DNA of 64,000 nucleotides from Silurus meridionalis (GCF_014805685.1 NC_060885.1:32329632-32393631); one strand, 5' to 3'; counted from the stretch's first letter, positions 11,791 to 24,818 are shown. The notes: generated from the letters alone by a model not told the origin. Numbers and translations: made by a program.

Positions 11791-12605
11791 CATGCTCATG
11801 CGTTTCACACCCTCAATCGTTTGCACACACCCAGACCGTCAGATCCCTTCAATATTAATCTGAGTAACAGAGAGGGATAATATTTACAGACAGGATCTCT
11901 GTGTTCATATCTGCTTTAAAAAAAAAAAAAAAAAAAAAAAACCCTCAACTGACTGCACTATAATTCAGTCTAAACAGTCACGTGTTCAGTTGCGTTTTAT
12001 GAATCAGAATGACAATTATGAGACATGAAGTTTAAAAGAAGAAAAAGGTAACCCTGGCTGTGTGAGTTGACAGGATCATTCTCTTGAGCGTGCCGAGAAT
12101 TGCAGGCTGGAGATCAAATCTCTGTCATCAGCCGCTTCAGCACATGAGGCCCAGACTACTTTTAGAGCTGATAATTTATTTACCCGCTGCCAAATTCCAA
12201 GCCGAGCTCACGTCCTGCCCCCATTTGAGGAATCACCTGACTGAGGTAGCAGCATGTTGAGTCGGGCAGCTGTTTGCCGTCACTCTTCCTGTCAACTGTA
12301 AAAATTTTGTAAAGCGCCTACACAAAGCACGGTCTGGTCAAGTTGCCCTGGCCTTCATCTAACAGATACGGGAGAGGGTAACCTTAGAAGGTACAACCCA
12401 ATGATCGCGTGTAGGGCTGGTAAGAAGAGGTATTTTGGTTACACTCATGAAGGGGGAAATGTACCAGGGGGAAGGACATTAATCAGTGAGAAAGACGTGT
12501 GAAGTTGTATTTATAAGCCGGCTTACAAGCTGCATATGTACTCACGCGTATAGAAGCAGAGTGTCGCTTTACTTTAACGCTTCTACAGACGTACAAAACA
12601 CTCAC
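9633..12605 (-). other. MICU1 intron between coding exons 3 and 4
   Basis: A 3.0-kb intron. Apart from a (GA)n tract at 11752-11789 and a poly-A run at 11917-11941 it is nearly repeat-free. The stretch 10300-11200 is AT-rich and complex, without transposon similarity I can recognise, and contains blocks such as TTAATTAAGGAAATTAG; it could be a conserved non-coding element, but that needs an alignment. Confidence 0.8.
11752..11789 (+). repeat. (GA)n microsatellite
   Basis: About 18 GA units. Confidence 0.95.
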
Positions 12606-12768
12606 TCTCTGGCTGCTTCTCGTTAGGCGTGATAGAGCGAATGAAGTCCTGCGGCGTCATGTACACCTCGGTGTCTCCTTGCTCGCTGATGATCTTCAGT
12701 GTGGAGAAGTAGCGGAAGATCTTGTCGGGGGTCGAGTAGGCTCGGATACGGTTTTCGTACTCCATCAC
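12606..12768 (-). CDS. micu1: MICU1 coding exon 3 ([16 protein letters not shown]...NEKQPE)
   Basis: A 163-nt exon, minus strand, acceptor CTGGTGCAG and donor GTGAGTG, giving 54 codons plus one base. It encodes the most conserved N-terminal block of MICU1: [38 protein letters not shown] and [16 protein letters not shown]. The basic residues that in human MICU1 structures face the MCU pore entrance (the second Arg of NRIRA, Lys and Arg of DKIFR, Arg of DFIR; human R119, K126, R129, R154 by my count) are all kept. Choice between MICU1 and its paralogues MICU2 and MICU3 rests on the [27 protein letters not shown] junction and on synteny with MCU; both point to MICU1. Confidence 0.97.
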
Positions 12769-15700
12769 CTGCACCAGGAACAACATATGGATATACATTG
12801 CAACACGTAATGAGAAACACCACCAGAAATACTTCCATGCAATTAAAACCATAGCAAAAAAAAATTTTTCTGAAGAGGGTCATATTTGATTAGAAACACG
12901 TGTTATAAAGAGAATAGGAAGCTGTCAGTGACAATGAAGACAGACATTAACCTCCAGGCTTAAACACTGCATTACCAGGCATACAGGAGACAGATGTGCT
13001 AGTCAGAAACAGGATTCAGAACCGTGTGTATATCTGTCGCTGTTCTGATCCACAGGGAAAAAAGGTACTGGAACACACTCTGACAGGATGCCATCATGAC
13101 ATTAATGCCATCTGCTACTGGAGCTTGTTGATGCCGCAAAGAAGGACATGGCACCGCGTACACACAAAAGCAATGCCACACACACTTATGAATAAAAAAA
13201 CACACATGTATCTAAGTTTCTCTACACAGCCTGCTGGAGCAATATGTTAAGCAGGAACAAATAAATAAAATAAAAGCACAGCAAGCACATAAGCATCATA
13301 TAGGAGGTTTGGGAGGTTTTTTAATTTAAAAATACATAAAACTCAGGATTGTGTTTCGCACTTAATGCTTTAATCATTGTTTTCATAGCAGCGAATTAGT
13401 CACCATTCTAGACACGTTTACATCTGTTACTTGGTATTAAACCTTCTGGACAAAATAAATCCACAAACAAAGCTGCACACATTAAACACATTTAAAATGC
13501 AGACTTTATTGATAATCAAACAGTGGAAAAGTCTCCCTCCCCTGCAGGGAGATGAGTGATTCCTTTTCATTTATTTTAATATTGGCGTTGGTGAAGAATT
13601 TTTACGATGCACAACACCACTAATCCTAGATCAGCACCACTCAGTTATTGCACAGAATAAATTATATTCTGATATCAAAGGACTTCATAAACAAAATGAA
13701 CTTTTTTGCTAGCTAAGAGTTCAAAGCTTAAAATGTCTGACACGTTGAGGACAAATGCAGTCGTCCTGTTTTGACAGTTATGAGTGAAAATCCCAGATCT
13801 GTATCTAAGCATCCAAGAAAGGAAGATGAACATTACCTGAAGCTCCTGGACCATATCTGCATGATTCTTTGCGCTGCATTGCTGCAGCATGACTGAACTG
13901 GCATCGTGGTGTTCCTATCAAAGAGCCGTGTATATATTTGCTAGTGCATCTCTATAACTGAGGCATTAGCATCTAAACGCATAGCCAAAAATACGATACA
14001 ATAAAGATACATATGAAGCAACTTCCGATGTGATGCGATACGATGCACCCCATTACGACGCGATTAGATTTCGATTTGCGATACAACGCAGTGAAAAAAT
14101 ATGATACATTGATTTCTTTAGTTGTAAGACATAGCAGCTCTACCTCTGCCATGTCAATCTGTATTCTATGTGACTCGCAGGACACGCCTCGTTCTACGTA
14201 GCGTTGCGATACGTTGTATTCACCTGGCAGCAGCGGTGCTGAGAGAACACGCAGGAGAAACAGTTTAGCGAAGAGAAATCGATCTACTCATAAAATATTG
14301 GCCACAAATTAAAATAAATAAAAGTATAGCGCATCTACTAAAAATGATATATATAAATAAATCGTTTTTTGCAATGCAAATATGCTAAAAACTATGCATC
14401 GTCGCTACAAATGCCAACTTGTATCTGATGCACACTTTTTAAATCGATGCATCACATCGTTAACTTTTATACCGCTGCATCTTTACGAATCAGTGAATCT
14501 TACCATCCCTAAAGCATGGGCATCTTTACATCTGAAATTTGAAGGGATTGTTGCCGTGTGAAAGTTTTATTGCAGAATCGGTCGATGTAGTTGATTTTAC
14601 AGTATGTAAACTTTGCACTTTGTTTACACATTGGCGAAAGGAAAAGAAGAAGAAAAACTAATTACTCCTTTCTCATGCTTGTATTAGGGAAGCTGTCGTT
14701 CATTTAGTTTTATTTCGCTCCTGCTCTGTATTCGCAGATTGTATTTATTCAGCTCTAAATTATAGATGCCACTCTGAAACTTGTAGATCCAGGCCCAATA
14801 GTTTATTAATGAAATTCCGATTGCACAGCATGATGTTAAGTACTGCCAACAGTCTGTCTCTGACTGATGACTGACACGCTGCGAGCTGTAGAACATGGTG
14901 TGGATGGCAAACGTGTTGATTGCGAAGTCCAAAAAACCCTGGCGGAACTGCACATCAACCTGAATCCTCCTCTTGCCTCTACTTAAAACCACGCACATAA
15001 ATGCACTTCAGAGAGATCCTGTCCAAACAAGCACCTCACTATAACCCTGAACACAACAGTCAATAGAAAGAAGTCAACGACTTCCTGTTAGAGCTGCAAG
15101 CGGCAAACACGTGTAAATATACACGTGAATGACTGTTGAATATTTTTCTTTGCCAGGCAGCACAGATTTAAATCTGTTTAGCATTAATTATACATTTTTC
15201 GTCGCGTGCGCCAACAAACCAGCAACTTTATTAGTTACACCAACATCTGCTTCATCTATTTCATTATCAAATTGGACGTTAATGCCAAAAGTATGTGGAC
15301 ACATGACCATCACACCCATATGTGGGTTCTTCTCTAAACTGTTGCCACAAGCTTGGAATTCTCCATTCTTCAGAATGTCTTTATATGCTGTAGAATAGCA
15401 ATTTCACTTCGCTAGAGCTAAGATGCCCTGACCTGCTTTGGCATAACAGTGTCCCTGTATGCAAAACGAGCTCTGCGAAGTCAAGGTTTGCAGAGGTTGA
15501 AGTAGAAGAACTCCAGTGTCCTGCACAGAGCCCTGACCTAAACTCCTGGAACATCACCCCCAGGCCTCCTGCCTGACCTTACTACTGCTCTTGTGCTCTT
15601 CTGAATGAGCAAATTCTCACATCCATGCTCTAAATTCGGTTATTATAACATAAAAGGATAAATAAATGTTGGATGCTCAACAAGCACATACAGGTGTGAT

Positions 15701-16277
15701 GGTTAGGTGTCCGCAAACTTTTGACCACGCTGTTTTTCGAGATGTTTAGTATGATAATCCACTATAATCCCGCAATACAACAGAAATCATTAGTAGGCAG
15801 ACGGAGACTCTCACGCACAGAGAGAAACATGGAAAGGAATGGAGAATGAGAGCGAGAAACAAATACACAGCGCTGATGTAAATTTAATGGTGCGTGTAAA
15901 AAAATATATATATATTCGATCCGGCCTCCAAACTTTGCCTGATGCCGCGAAGTAGCGCACTGCAGACACGTCGAAAAGTAAACAGTCACGGCTGAACCGC
16001 TGCAGGTGTACATTCAACATTGATCGTTTTAGTGATTCTGTTATTCCAGTTCACTCATAACTCCATTCAAAGATATTCTGTGTAACAAAAAATAAAAATA
16101 AAAAATGCCAAGCTGCAAACTTTCAATCACGTTTAACGTGTAGCTACAGTGAAATAGCCTTAGGCAGCAGGAGAGTCACTTTAGTGTCATGAATGTAGAT
16201 TCACCTTGGGTATTCCCTCCTGATTGGTCTAAGTGAGGAAAGTGAAAGGGTCAATTACAGGTCACGGCATTGATTAC
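12769..16277 (-). other. MICU1 intron between coding exons 2 and 3
   Basis: A 3.5-kb intron with a Tc1 relic at 15271-15735 and a possible repeat at about 13970-14510 rich in GATGC/GCATC and CGAT words, which look like the degenerate ends of a DNA transposon. Otherwise plain intron. Confidence 0.8.
15271..15735 (+). mobile_element. Tc1-type transposon relic (copy in MICU1 intron)
   Basis: Starts with AATGCCAAAAGTATGTGGAC, carries CACACCCATATGTGGGTTCT and a transposase C-terminal remnant (AGAGCCCTGACCTAAACTCC, CCCCAGGCCTCCTGCC), and ends GTCCGCAAACTTTTGACC, the inverted repeat of the start. It matches a very common fish Tc1 family. It is internally deleted and full of stops. Confidence 0.75.
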
Positions 16278-16464
16278 CTTACGGTCACGAAATCCGACTC
16301 GTTGTTTCTTCTTCTTGCCCTCCGAGCTCTCGCCTTCCTCGCCCTCGTCGTCGCTGCTGTCAGACTCCACCATACCGTCTGACTCTGCGTTTACGTCTTT
16401 GGATGCGGCGTCCTCACGCAGCTCTTCCTCGAGCTTGACGGATGAAGCTGGTTCGGCATAAGCC
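16278..16464 (-). CDS. micu1: MICU1 coding exon 2 (acidic linker and KKKKQRVGFRDRK)
   Basis: A 187-nt exon, minus strand, acceptor ATTGGCAG and donor GTAATC, completing one codon and adding 62. It reads AYAEPASSVKLEEELREDAA, then a Ser/Asp/Glu-rich run (VESDSSDDEGEEGESSEG), then KKKKQRVGFRDRK. The last part matches human KKKKRSGFRDRK; the lysine cluster is the polybasic segment reported to help MICU1 bind the uniporter and membrane lipids. The acidic run, poorly conserved in human, has several S-x-x-D/E patterns of the casein kinase 2 type (inference only). Its start matches human AHAESP just after the hydrophobic helix. GC content is clearly higher than in the flanking intron. Confidence 0.95.
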
Positions 16465-17031
16465 CTGCCAATCAGTGATAGAAATCTTGACAACGGAGAC
16501 GCTTTCGGAATTTTTACAAAAAAACAGTTATACAAAGAGAAACCACTCGCTATAACTGATGACTTCATGGCCTAAGATTTGGAAAAGCAATGAACTTAAT
16601 GGTTTTTAAACGTGGTATTTTTCAAAATCCTACTCGCAGATTTGATGCAACACACACACTTTGATCACAAAAACAGCAGCATTGAAGTGTGAAACGTGAA
16701 AACCGGAAACTTAATTTAAAAAAAATTGCGGCTGGACAATTGGTTGCTACGCATGCAGCTGTTAGTTCTCGGTCGAATGCTTCCCTTCTGGAGTGGTACT
16801 TCTGATTATTTCTCTCTACAGAATAATTTCCAAAGAACGGCAACAAACTGATGACCGCTCGACTCCCTGGCAATATGTTCCCGCACGTTCATCTGTCAGC
16901 GGAACCGACAGTGTTAACGCTGCGTGATAACATGACAGAACTCTGCAGTTTAAAACTGTTCCTTAGATTATTATTAATGTGTGTGTGAGGTTTGTGATTT
17001 TGGAAATGAAGATCGTGTGAAATGTCGTTAC
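16465..17031 (-). other. MICU1 intron between coding exons 1 and 2
   Basis: A 567-nt intron with donor GTAACG and acceptor GGCAG. No repeat or other feature recognised in it. Confidence 0.85.
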
Positions 17032-17195
17032 TTCGTCCAGAGGAGTCCTGTGGTCGCGGAGATGCCCGTCGCTCCTGCGAGAGCTGCCAGCAGCAGCCGG
17101 CGATACTGAGGAGAGCGCGTGCTGCCGCTGTGCACGCGCCGTGAACGCTGCACCATCCCGATCGTCACTGCTGTCAACGCCCGCACGCGGTACAT
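17032..17195 (-). CDS. micu1: MICU1 coding exon 1: start codon, mitochondrial presequence, hydrophobic helix
   Basis: The exon starts with C then ATG right after a strong acceptor (CTCTCCCCTTCGCC...GACAG), so the start codon is in the second exon of the gene, as in human. It encodes 54 codons plus two bases: MYRVRALTAVTIGMVQRSRR, VHSGSTRSPQYRR, then LLLAALAGATGISATTGLLW and T. The first 33 residues have many Arg and no acidic residue, a typical matrix-targeting presequence; the next 20 are hydrophobic and end in TGLLW as in human (STGLLW). The donor is GTAACG, and the split AA|G gives the Lys before AYAEP. The first residues differ from human, as is usual for presequences. Confidence 0.94.
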
Positions 17196-17704
17196 GCTGT
17201 CAAACAGACGTAGAGGCGAAGGGGAGAGAGAAAAAAAAAAACGTCCAGATTAGCAGAATCATAAAAATTCACAGCATGCCAAACTGCAGCTGAAGCTCAA
17301 TTTTAGAGCTCTCCAGTACATCACAGAATCCGTCTCAGAAGATGATTATTTTCAAAGAGGATAACACTAAACTGAGCATCGGAGCAGCAGTAAAGGAATT
17401 ATTGCAAAACTGTAATCAAAAAACATTTTCTATCATTAATTCGTACGTAGCCCTGAAGGACGTTTAAGTATTTACAGGCAATGTGAACATTCAAATCAAT
17501 GATCTTTGTATAACGCATCTTACGACACCACAAAGCAGCTTTATAGATCTCTGAATGTACATGAATATGAAGTGCTGTACTGCTACTGTACATGACCTTT
17601 AATGTTTACATGACCTGTAATAATATGGTAATACATGCAAATTTATTAAACAAGTTATTATTAAACGTGGGACAGTACCGTACCTCTTTATGCAATTTTT
17701 AAAA

Positions 17705-17830
17705 GGTGTACATTTTTTTTTTTTTTTTTTGCGAAAAAGTCAGAATTGAGGAAAAAGTCGCAATTAGGCAAACCTTTTTATTTATTTATTTTTTTTTTTT
17801 TATGTGGCACAATAGGGTTTTCATAATCAT
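17705..17830. repeat. MITE-like repeat fragment
   Basis: GCGAAAAAGTCAGAATTGAG, GGAAAAAGTCGCAATTAGGC and the long T tract before ATGTGGCAC resemble a small DNA-transposon family widespread in fish. Assignment from memory. Confidence 0.4.
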
Positions 17831-18394
17831 CTGATTTGTTGACCCAAATCCATATTTTCAATAATCCCTAACCATGACGATCATCAAAACAATCAAGTTG
17901 CTCTGTGTTACTCTTCCGTTATCACTAATCTCGAAATTTCATTTGCAGAGTCACTGAAGTCAGCAGTGTGTGACAGAAATATGGAGCAGTAATTAAAGAA
18001 GGGTCAGAAACAGCCACCTGTCAATACACTCTTACTGATTGCCCCGCCCCAATCCCAGCATCCGAGAGGGAATCAGTGTTAATTAGAGCGAGCCCCGGCG
18101 CCAGAATACGGAGGATTACAAAGAAATCCTCTGGAGGATCAAAGAGATTTTGGAATGTTCTCTCAAAAAAAAAAAAAAAATATGGAGGAACTTCTACCAG
18201 GCATTCCATCAACTCATGTTCAGATGAAAATGAACATGCTGTGGAGCAGTTTACAGCATAATATTATTTATTATAAATAAAATTTATAAAAAAATATATA
18301 TTTTAGAAAATTAATTTATATGTATATATAAAAATAAAAACTTTTTTTTAATATAAAAACATTATATATTATAATATATTTAAAAATTTTCCCC

Positions 18395-18620
18395 GGTTAG
18401 GGTTGCAAAATTCCAGAAATTTTCAAGACTGGAAACTCTCCATGGAAATAGATGGGAATTGACAGGAATTAATGGGATTAAATAGGTTAGCCTATAACAG
18501 GGAATTTAAATGTTGGCGAAAGAAATCTTGCAGGATAATCTTGGTTAAAACAACCAGTTGAATTTATACCCTGAACATTTATCAGTCACATGCACACTGA
18601 AATTGACCGGAAATTTTCCG
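18395..18620. repeat. interspersed repeat fragment (GGGTTGCAAAATTCC type)
   Basis: GGTTAGGGTTGCAAAATTCC followed by tandem-like GGGAATTGACAGGAATTAAT words is typical of a non-autonomous fish DNA element. Ends are not defined. Confidence 0.4.
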
Positions 18621-19699
18621 CCCCTTTGCGACTCTTTTTACATGGTAGAGTTTTTAAATCTCGTCTTTATCCTTTGTTTGTTTGCTTGTTTCTTTAAAGC
18701 CTACAAGTTAATCTCTCGATAGTATTTGTACACAAGGAACTGATGTTCAGTGTTCTCATACTAGGGTGGGATTGCTGAGCAGTGTTTCTACGATGCAGGA
18801 ACGAAACAAGCCTCGTAAAAAAAGACAACACGCTCTCAATTACAGTAAAATCTCACTGTAAAAAAAAAAAGCATCCACTTCCTGCATAAAAAAACCCGTA
18901 CAGAGTGTAAACTGAATGGAGTGACACCGCCACATTAAGTCACCGACCGGCTGCCAGGCGCTGATTAACCGTTTGAAGGAAGCGGGGGCGGGCACGCTAG
19001 TCACACATTTACACAGACACGTGGAAGCTTTATAACTGTCGGACGTCCTGACAGCAGTATTCAGTCCACAAACAGTGAGAGAGGCACACTTGGGCTTTGG
19101 GAATGTGTCCACAGCGAGCAAATCCCTCATTCAGAGCAAAAAGTCGTAGATATAGATTTCTGCTGTTTCGTTGATGGCAAAATCACTCTTGATCGAGACC
19201 CGTGGGCTGAAATTAAATGTTGCATGGAAGTAAATGTTTTTCGCTGCTGGACTTGATGAAGGTTAAGTTTCAAAATAACAACGAATACTGTATTCTTTTC
19301 AAACGGAAGTTGACTGCAAACTAGAAGACATACTGCTTTTGCGTTTATTTCAATAATCCAAAAAAATAAGGAAAAAAATTCACATATTTTCTACCTTTAA
19401 TTTCAATTAAAAAAAAAAAATTAGCACCGTACAAAAATGTTAAATTGTTAAATTAGAAATTAAGACCTGTGTCTCATATACGGCATGGCTAAGGCCAAGC
19501 GCCCACTTTGGAACATGGGCCTAGTTTGGACATCCCTGCTTTATTGCCTCATATCTGTTTATTAGCTCAGCCACAAATCGATCATAAAAACCGAGTCAAG
19601 CTGTGTAACAAATAATACAAACTTCTGTTACATCAAATAGTTTGTGAAGTTTGAAATAACCACACACAAAAAAAAAAAATCTGTTTACTGAAAACTAAG

Positions 19700-20595
19700 A
19701 TCTTTGGAGAATCTTGGCATTAAGTGGACACTCACAGAAAAGCTGCAAGGTGTCAGTGGCCAAAGCAATTTGTTCTTGAAACAATACCATTTACTAAAAC
19801 GCCAATAAATAATAGATGTTTTATAAGAATAATAAGAACCTTATAAACATGTGCTGGCCTCAAATTTGACTAAATCGGACCAAAGGACAGTTTTCCACTA
19901 ATCTATTGTCTGTTCTTTGTGTTTCTTTCTGTTTGTTGTACTTCCACAGTAATGGTTTCTTCACTGCAATTCAACTATGAAGGCCTGACTTGTGCCATCT
20001 CCTCTGAACAGTAGATTTTGAAATATATCTGTTAATTTAACTCGAGGAACATTTATGTAAATTGGTGTGTTCTGAGGCTTATAATTCAAAATTCATCCTC
20101 TGCTGCAGAGGTAGCTCTTGGTCATCCTTTTGTCATTGTTTGTCATTAGAGCCCGTTTCATCACTTTGTTAGATGGTTTCAGAGACTGTACCTGGACTTG
20201 GGGATACATTTGAAGTTCTTGAGATTTTTCAGACTGCCTGACCTTCATTTCTTAAAGTTATGATGGACTGTCTTTTCTCTTTCCTGGGTGTTTCTTGCCA
20301 TTATATGGATTCGTACAGCAGTTCTAGCAGCTTAAAATACATTATGAAAGCAGGAAATGTCACAAATAAACTCGTGACACACTTGTGTAATTAAAACCAG
20401 TACAGGTGACTAGCTGGTGAATCTGATTTTAGAAAAATTTATGAGTTTGCAAGTCTTAAAGATAAATGGAGCTACTTTGGACAATCTAAAATATAAAACA
20501 CATTCTAGGTTTTTTTTTTGGATACTACATAATTCCATACGTGTTCTTTTATAGTTTGGTTGTCTTCAGGATTAATGTACAATGTTAACAAAGAT
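19700..20595 (-). mobile_element. Tc1-type transposon relic, second family
   Basis: The right end (GATACTACATAATTCCATACG, TGTTCTTTTATAGTTTGGTTGTC) matches the terminal repeat of a widespread fish Tc1 family. Read on the minus strand, inner words match its transposase (GACAGTCCATCATAACTTTAAG, and CTGTCCTTTGGTCCGATTTAG). The 3' half of the transposase is missing. Decayed. Confidence 0.65.
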
Positions 20596-22448
20596 TAAAC
20601 TACACCATGTTTATAAATGAGACCCCTGAACAGGTAAACACAGAAGAGGCTGCAGGATGAAAAAAATGGAGGAACGGAGAGAAAACAACGAGGTGCGAGG
20701 AGAAGATTCAGGCCAAAGAACACAACAGAAAGTTTCCAAAGTTTGGGATCATAAACTAAAACAAAGAAAACACCACACAGTGGGTTACACAGAGGAATTT
20801 AAAATTGCTTTTTTACATTTTTATTTATGATTCTTTCTTCGATTTGTATTTCATTTTGCAATGAAATGCATTAAATGGGTTTAGTTTTCACAGGCTGCAA
20901 TTTCAGCAATAAAAATGTAATTTTTCTTAACAAGGAAACAAATTACTTGTTAATTTTAAGAGACGTGTCTTACTTTTGTTTTAGATTTAGTATTGCTCTT
21001 TAATTAAAAAAAAAAGTACTTCTTTTCCGATTACTCGATTAATCGATAAACTAATCGGTAGAATTCTCGATTACTAAAATTACCCTAATTTAGATATGAT
21101 TAGCTTGTGTGCGTTCATTCATGAACAAGTCGGCATGCAAGAACATGTGGACAATGAAAGAACATGCAAATAAAATGAGACAAAAGGATGTTGAGCTTCA
21201 AAAAGCAGGCAAAACAGCTACATGCCTCAACCTGCTCATATTCACCGCCAATGCGTTGAAAACAACAAAGATCTCAATGGTGCATTCCAACCCTCTCATT
21301 TGCAAGAAACATAAATCGTAGTTAGAAATTTGCATACAGTTCAATACATCTGGTTGTTCAAGTTTGTTCAAAAATGCCTGAAATGTGGCTACGGCTGAAA
21401 TGCAGGGTTTACGTGTAGCAACACCACGCCCCCACCATGTCAGTGTTGGCAAGGGTAACCTGATGCTACTCTTCTAGTGCATCATGTTACCATGTTGTCA
21501 TGAAGCAGATCCTGGATTATTCTAGAGTCTGGGTTAATTGTTCCTTCTTCTACCTAGGACACGGAATGCCTTTTCTCTCCAGCCTAAACGGTTTGCTTTA
21601 ATGAATATCTAATGCCATATATTAGCTTAATGCAGGCATATTATCTGGACTTGAAATGTAATGAAAGATCACACAGTAACTCAGCTCATCACACAAACCA
21701 CTCAACCGTTACGCAGGTTACGTTTAATACACGTGATCCCACAGAAGATTAAATGATCCGGGTGAATACCGGAGATGTAGTTCAAACTTTTTATCTTATA
21801 TTTGTACAGTCGTTTTAGGTCAGTTCTTTCTACCGAATAACAGGCATTAGATGGACTCTCTGCACTTATAACCTGTTATTACATACTAAATGATATAAAG
21901 TCATGGCACGTAAACTCTGCTGTGCATCAGTACTGGAAAATTAATAGACTGCCATCATGCAGATTGGATTTTTTATTTTTATGGAGCATAAAAAAACCTC
22001 TCTCCAAGATTGTATTAGATTTTTACATTATGTGCATCTATTAAATCTGCTTCAATATAATCCAAAATAGATGATGTTAGATGTATCTATACTCTAATGC
22101 AGGTGTCCCCAAAAAAACAGGATGCGGATCATTCGGTACAGCGATTCACGGAAAAATAAAAACGTGTTCAAATTTGTATTTTATTTCCATTAATGTCAAT
22201 GCATCGATTACATTTTCATTACATATTCAATAATTAAACCTCACAGATAAAAAAAAATAAACAATCCTAACCAGTTTCGAGTGTGATGGAGCATGATGGA
22301 GTGTTTGATTGATATTAGGGCTTATTTGTTAATTCTCCAATCTGAGAGATCAGAATGTGTGCATCAAATGTTTTCGTTTGTTTTTAATTTACACTATCAT
22401 TTTATTGTAACTGCTTATTCACAAGGACTTGTATGGTGTATACTCCAT

Positions 22449-22451
<3 letters not shown>

Positions 22452-22502
<51 letters not shown>
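22452..22502 (+). repeat. (CA)n microsatellite
   Basis: About 25 uninterrupted CA units. Confidence 0.97.
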
Positions 22503-22504
<2 letters not shown>

Positions 22505-22769
22505 ACAGGTAGCCCCCGACTTACAAAATAGATAGGGACCGGAAAAGTGTTTGAGAGTGAGACTTGCGTGTCTCAGTCCCACAATGCATGCCTGCCAGGC
22601 GTTCTTCTTCTTCTCCTCCCTATGTTTGCGGCATTGTCGAATCTCAATAGCGCTTGCGGAGTTTGAAGGTTTTCTTGAATATATTTAGATTTTCTTCGTT
22701 TTCTTGCGTCTTCTGGGGTGGCTGTGGCCGTGTTCGTATCTCCGAAAATTCGTAAGCTGGGGGCTGACT

Positions 22770-23210
22770 GTGTATATGCCAAAAGTATTTGGACACCTGC
22801 CTTTTCCCACTATAAGTGTTTCTTCTCCAAACTGTTAGCACAAACCTGGAGGCACACGATTGTATCAGATGTCTTTAAATGCGGTGGCATGGAATTGTCC
22901 CTTCACTTGAACTAGGAGACCCAAACCTGTTTCAGCATGACAAACATATGGTTTACATGGGTTGTAGTGAAAGATTTCCTGCTAAAAGCTCTGACCTCAA
23001 CCCTAACAGAACATGAATGAATGTGAATTCTGTCTGCACCCCAGGCCTCCTCACCTCACCGACATCAGTATTGGACACAAAACCTAGTGGAACATTTTAA
23101 CAGAAGCGTGGACGTTATTATAAAAGCACATGTGGGGTGGGTTGTCAACCAAAAAAGCACCTACAAATCTTATCGTCCTGCGTTTACAAACTTTGGTCTA
23201 TACGGTGTAA
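22770..23210 (+). mobile_element. Tc1-type transposon relic
   Basis: Same family as the copy at 15271: TATGCCAAAAGTATTTGGAC at the left end, GAGACCCAAACCTGTTTCAG and ACCCCAGGCCTCCTCACC inside, ACAAACTTTGGTCTATACGG at the right end. Transposase frame destroyed. Confidence 0.75.
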
Positions 23211-23911
23211 CTTTAAGTGACACATTTTAACAATTTCTTGAGAGGTTGTTTTATTTTATTCACACTGAATACGTTTTCCACCACAGGGAAGTCAGAAAGT
23301 AGACAGAAAATAAAAGAAGGACCAGCTGCTCTAACGTAAGTGATATTAAGTAACGCCTGGATGACGTCACGTGACATCAGATGTAAACATAAAAGGATAA
23401 AAAAAAAGCATGAATGTATCATTTCTCTGCTGTTTTCTGTTTTAGATGTTTACTATACAGAACCATTGAGGTCCATATGAATGAGCTGTTGCTATAGAAA
23501 CGACATGGTATCATGTATTACTACTAGCATTTTAATAATCCACTTTTGACATGTGACAGCATGAAAAAGTCCTGATTCCTCAGCAAGTACAACTTTTTAT
23601 CGGTAGAAAGATAGAAATTCTGAAACTAGGAGATAGCATGCTAGTTAAAGAACTTCAACCTGGATTTTATTGAGCTGAATCGGTGGCTAACACCGAAATG
23701 CAAAGCTATCCGAGTGCATATTAGCTACAAAAACACGTGCATTGAAGCATATTTTATCCAACACATATTCTTCACTTTTATCGCTACCTAGTACCGCTAG
23801 AAACACATGAACACACGAACCGACCCGAACCAAGACTAGCTTGCTAGCTCGCCGTCCTAGCATACTACCAAGCCCGGCTAGCTCTCACTTCTGTCCACAC
23901 TGTTTACTCAC

Positions 23912-24130
23912 TTCGGTCCGTTGAAGCACCGGGATAAAAAGAAGTAGAAAAAGACCAAAACGAGCCGGGTTCTCTTGTAGAAACACTGGAACTTGTCTGG
24001 GTTAATTCCTTCAGTCAGTCCAAATTTCTATCCGTCAGGAAAAAAGAGAAGCTGCGCGTCCAGAGAAGAGCAGAAACACAGTCAGGGACTCAGATCCTAC
24101 GCACTCTTAAAGTCGCATACTAGCCTACTG
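23912..24130 (-). other. micu1: probable MICU1 non-coding first exon (5' UTR)
   Basis: The MICU1 start codon sits one base after a splice acceptor, so a 5' UTR exon must lie upstream. The best candidate on the minus strand is the segment that ends at a strong donor (CCGAA then GTGAGTAA at 23911-23904). It and the DNA just above are locally richer in CpG than the surroundings. The upstream limit (transcription start) cannot be fixed by eye; 24130 is a guess. Another UTR exon elsewhere in 17196-32000 is possible. Confidence 0.45.
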
Positions 24131-24260
24131 CACAGGGCGCTCGCGACCTCACTGCGTACTACACACACATACTGCATAGTGTGCAAGTGTGATTCAGGGT
24201 GCAGGAAAGTGACTGACGGAGGAAATGAACTGAAATCAGGCTCAAATTAATTACTTTTAA
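24050..24260 (-). promoter_or_regulatory. likely MICU1 promoter region
   Basis: A locally CpG-containing stretch (GCGCGTCC, GGGCGCTCGCGACC, CTGCGTACTAC) lies just upstream of the inferred MICU1 first exon and ends where AT-rich sequence starts at about 24250. There is no convincing TATA box, which is usual for a broadly expressed mitochondrial gene. The tract with GCATAGTGTGCAAG and AGGGTGCAGG resembles a promoter-proximal motif often seen in fish genes, but this is from memory. Transcript 5' ends would decide. Confidence 0.35.
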
Positions 24261-24538
24261 TTATAAATACATATTTATTTATATATACACACAATATATG
24301 CTATATATAAATGCGGATGCAAATGAAATGAACTAAAATGAAGCTAAATTAAATAAATAAATCTCTCTCTCTCTTCATGATTGTATTATATCTTTTGTAT
24401 ATCATAAATAAATAATTGTACATTTTCATATACATTAAATAAAATGTATAAATTACCTGGTGTGAAACTTAACTTATATAAATATGATAACTGATTACTA
24501 CTTTGTTTTGCATGTATACATTTCATCTAATATGTATG

Positions 24539-24654
<116 letters not shown>

Positions 24655-24818
24655 TGCATATGCCTCTGTGTGTATATACAGTATACAGATGTGTATGTGT
24701 TTATTCAAGGATGAAATGAACTGAAATTACGCTAAAGGAATTAAATTAAATACTAAATGATTACAATAAATGATGATCACTTTGTTTTGCATGTATATAT
24801 CTTATATATTATTATGTA

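Larger units (their letters stand above)
17196..23911 (-). other. MICU1 5' UTR intron
   Basis: A 6.7-kb intron if the first exon is at 23912. It holds transposon relics at 17705-17830, 18395-18620, 19700-20595 and 22770-23210, and a (CA)n at 22452-22502. The segment 20600-22100 is AT-rich with nothing recognised. From 22505, words such as AGGTAGCCCCCGACTTAC suggest the end of another DNA element. Confidence 0.6.
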
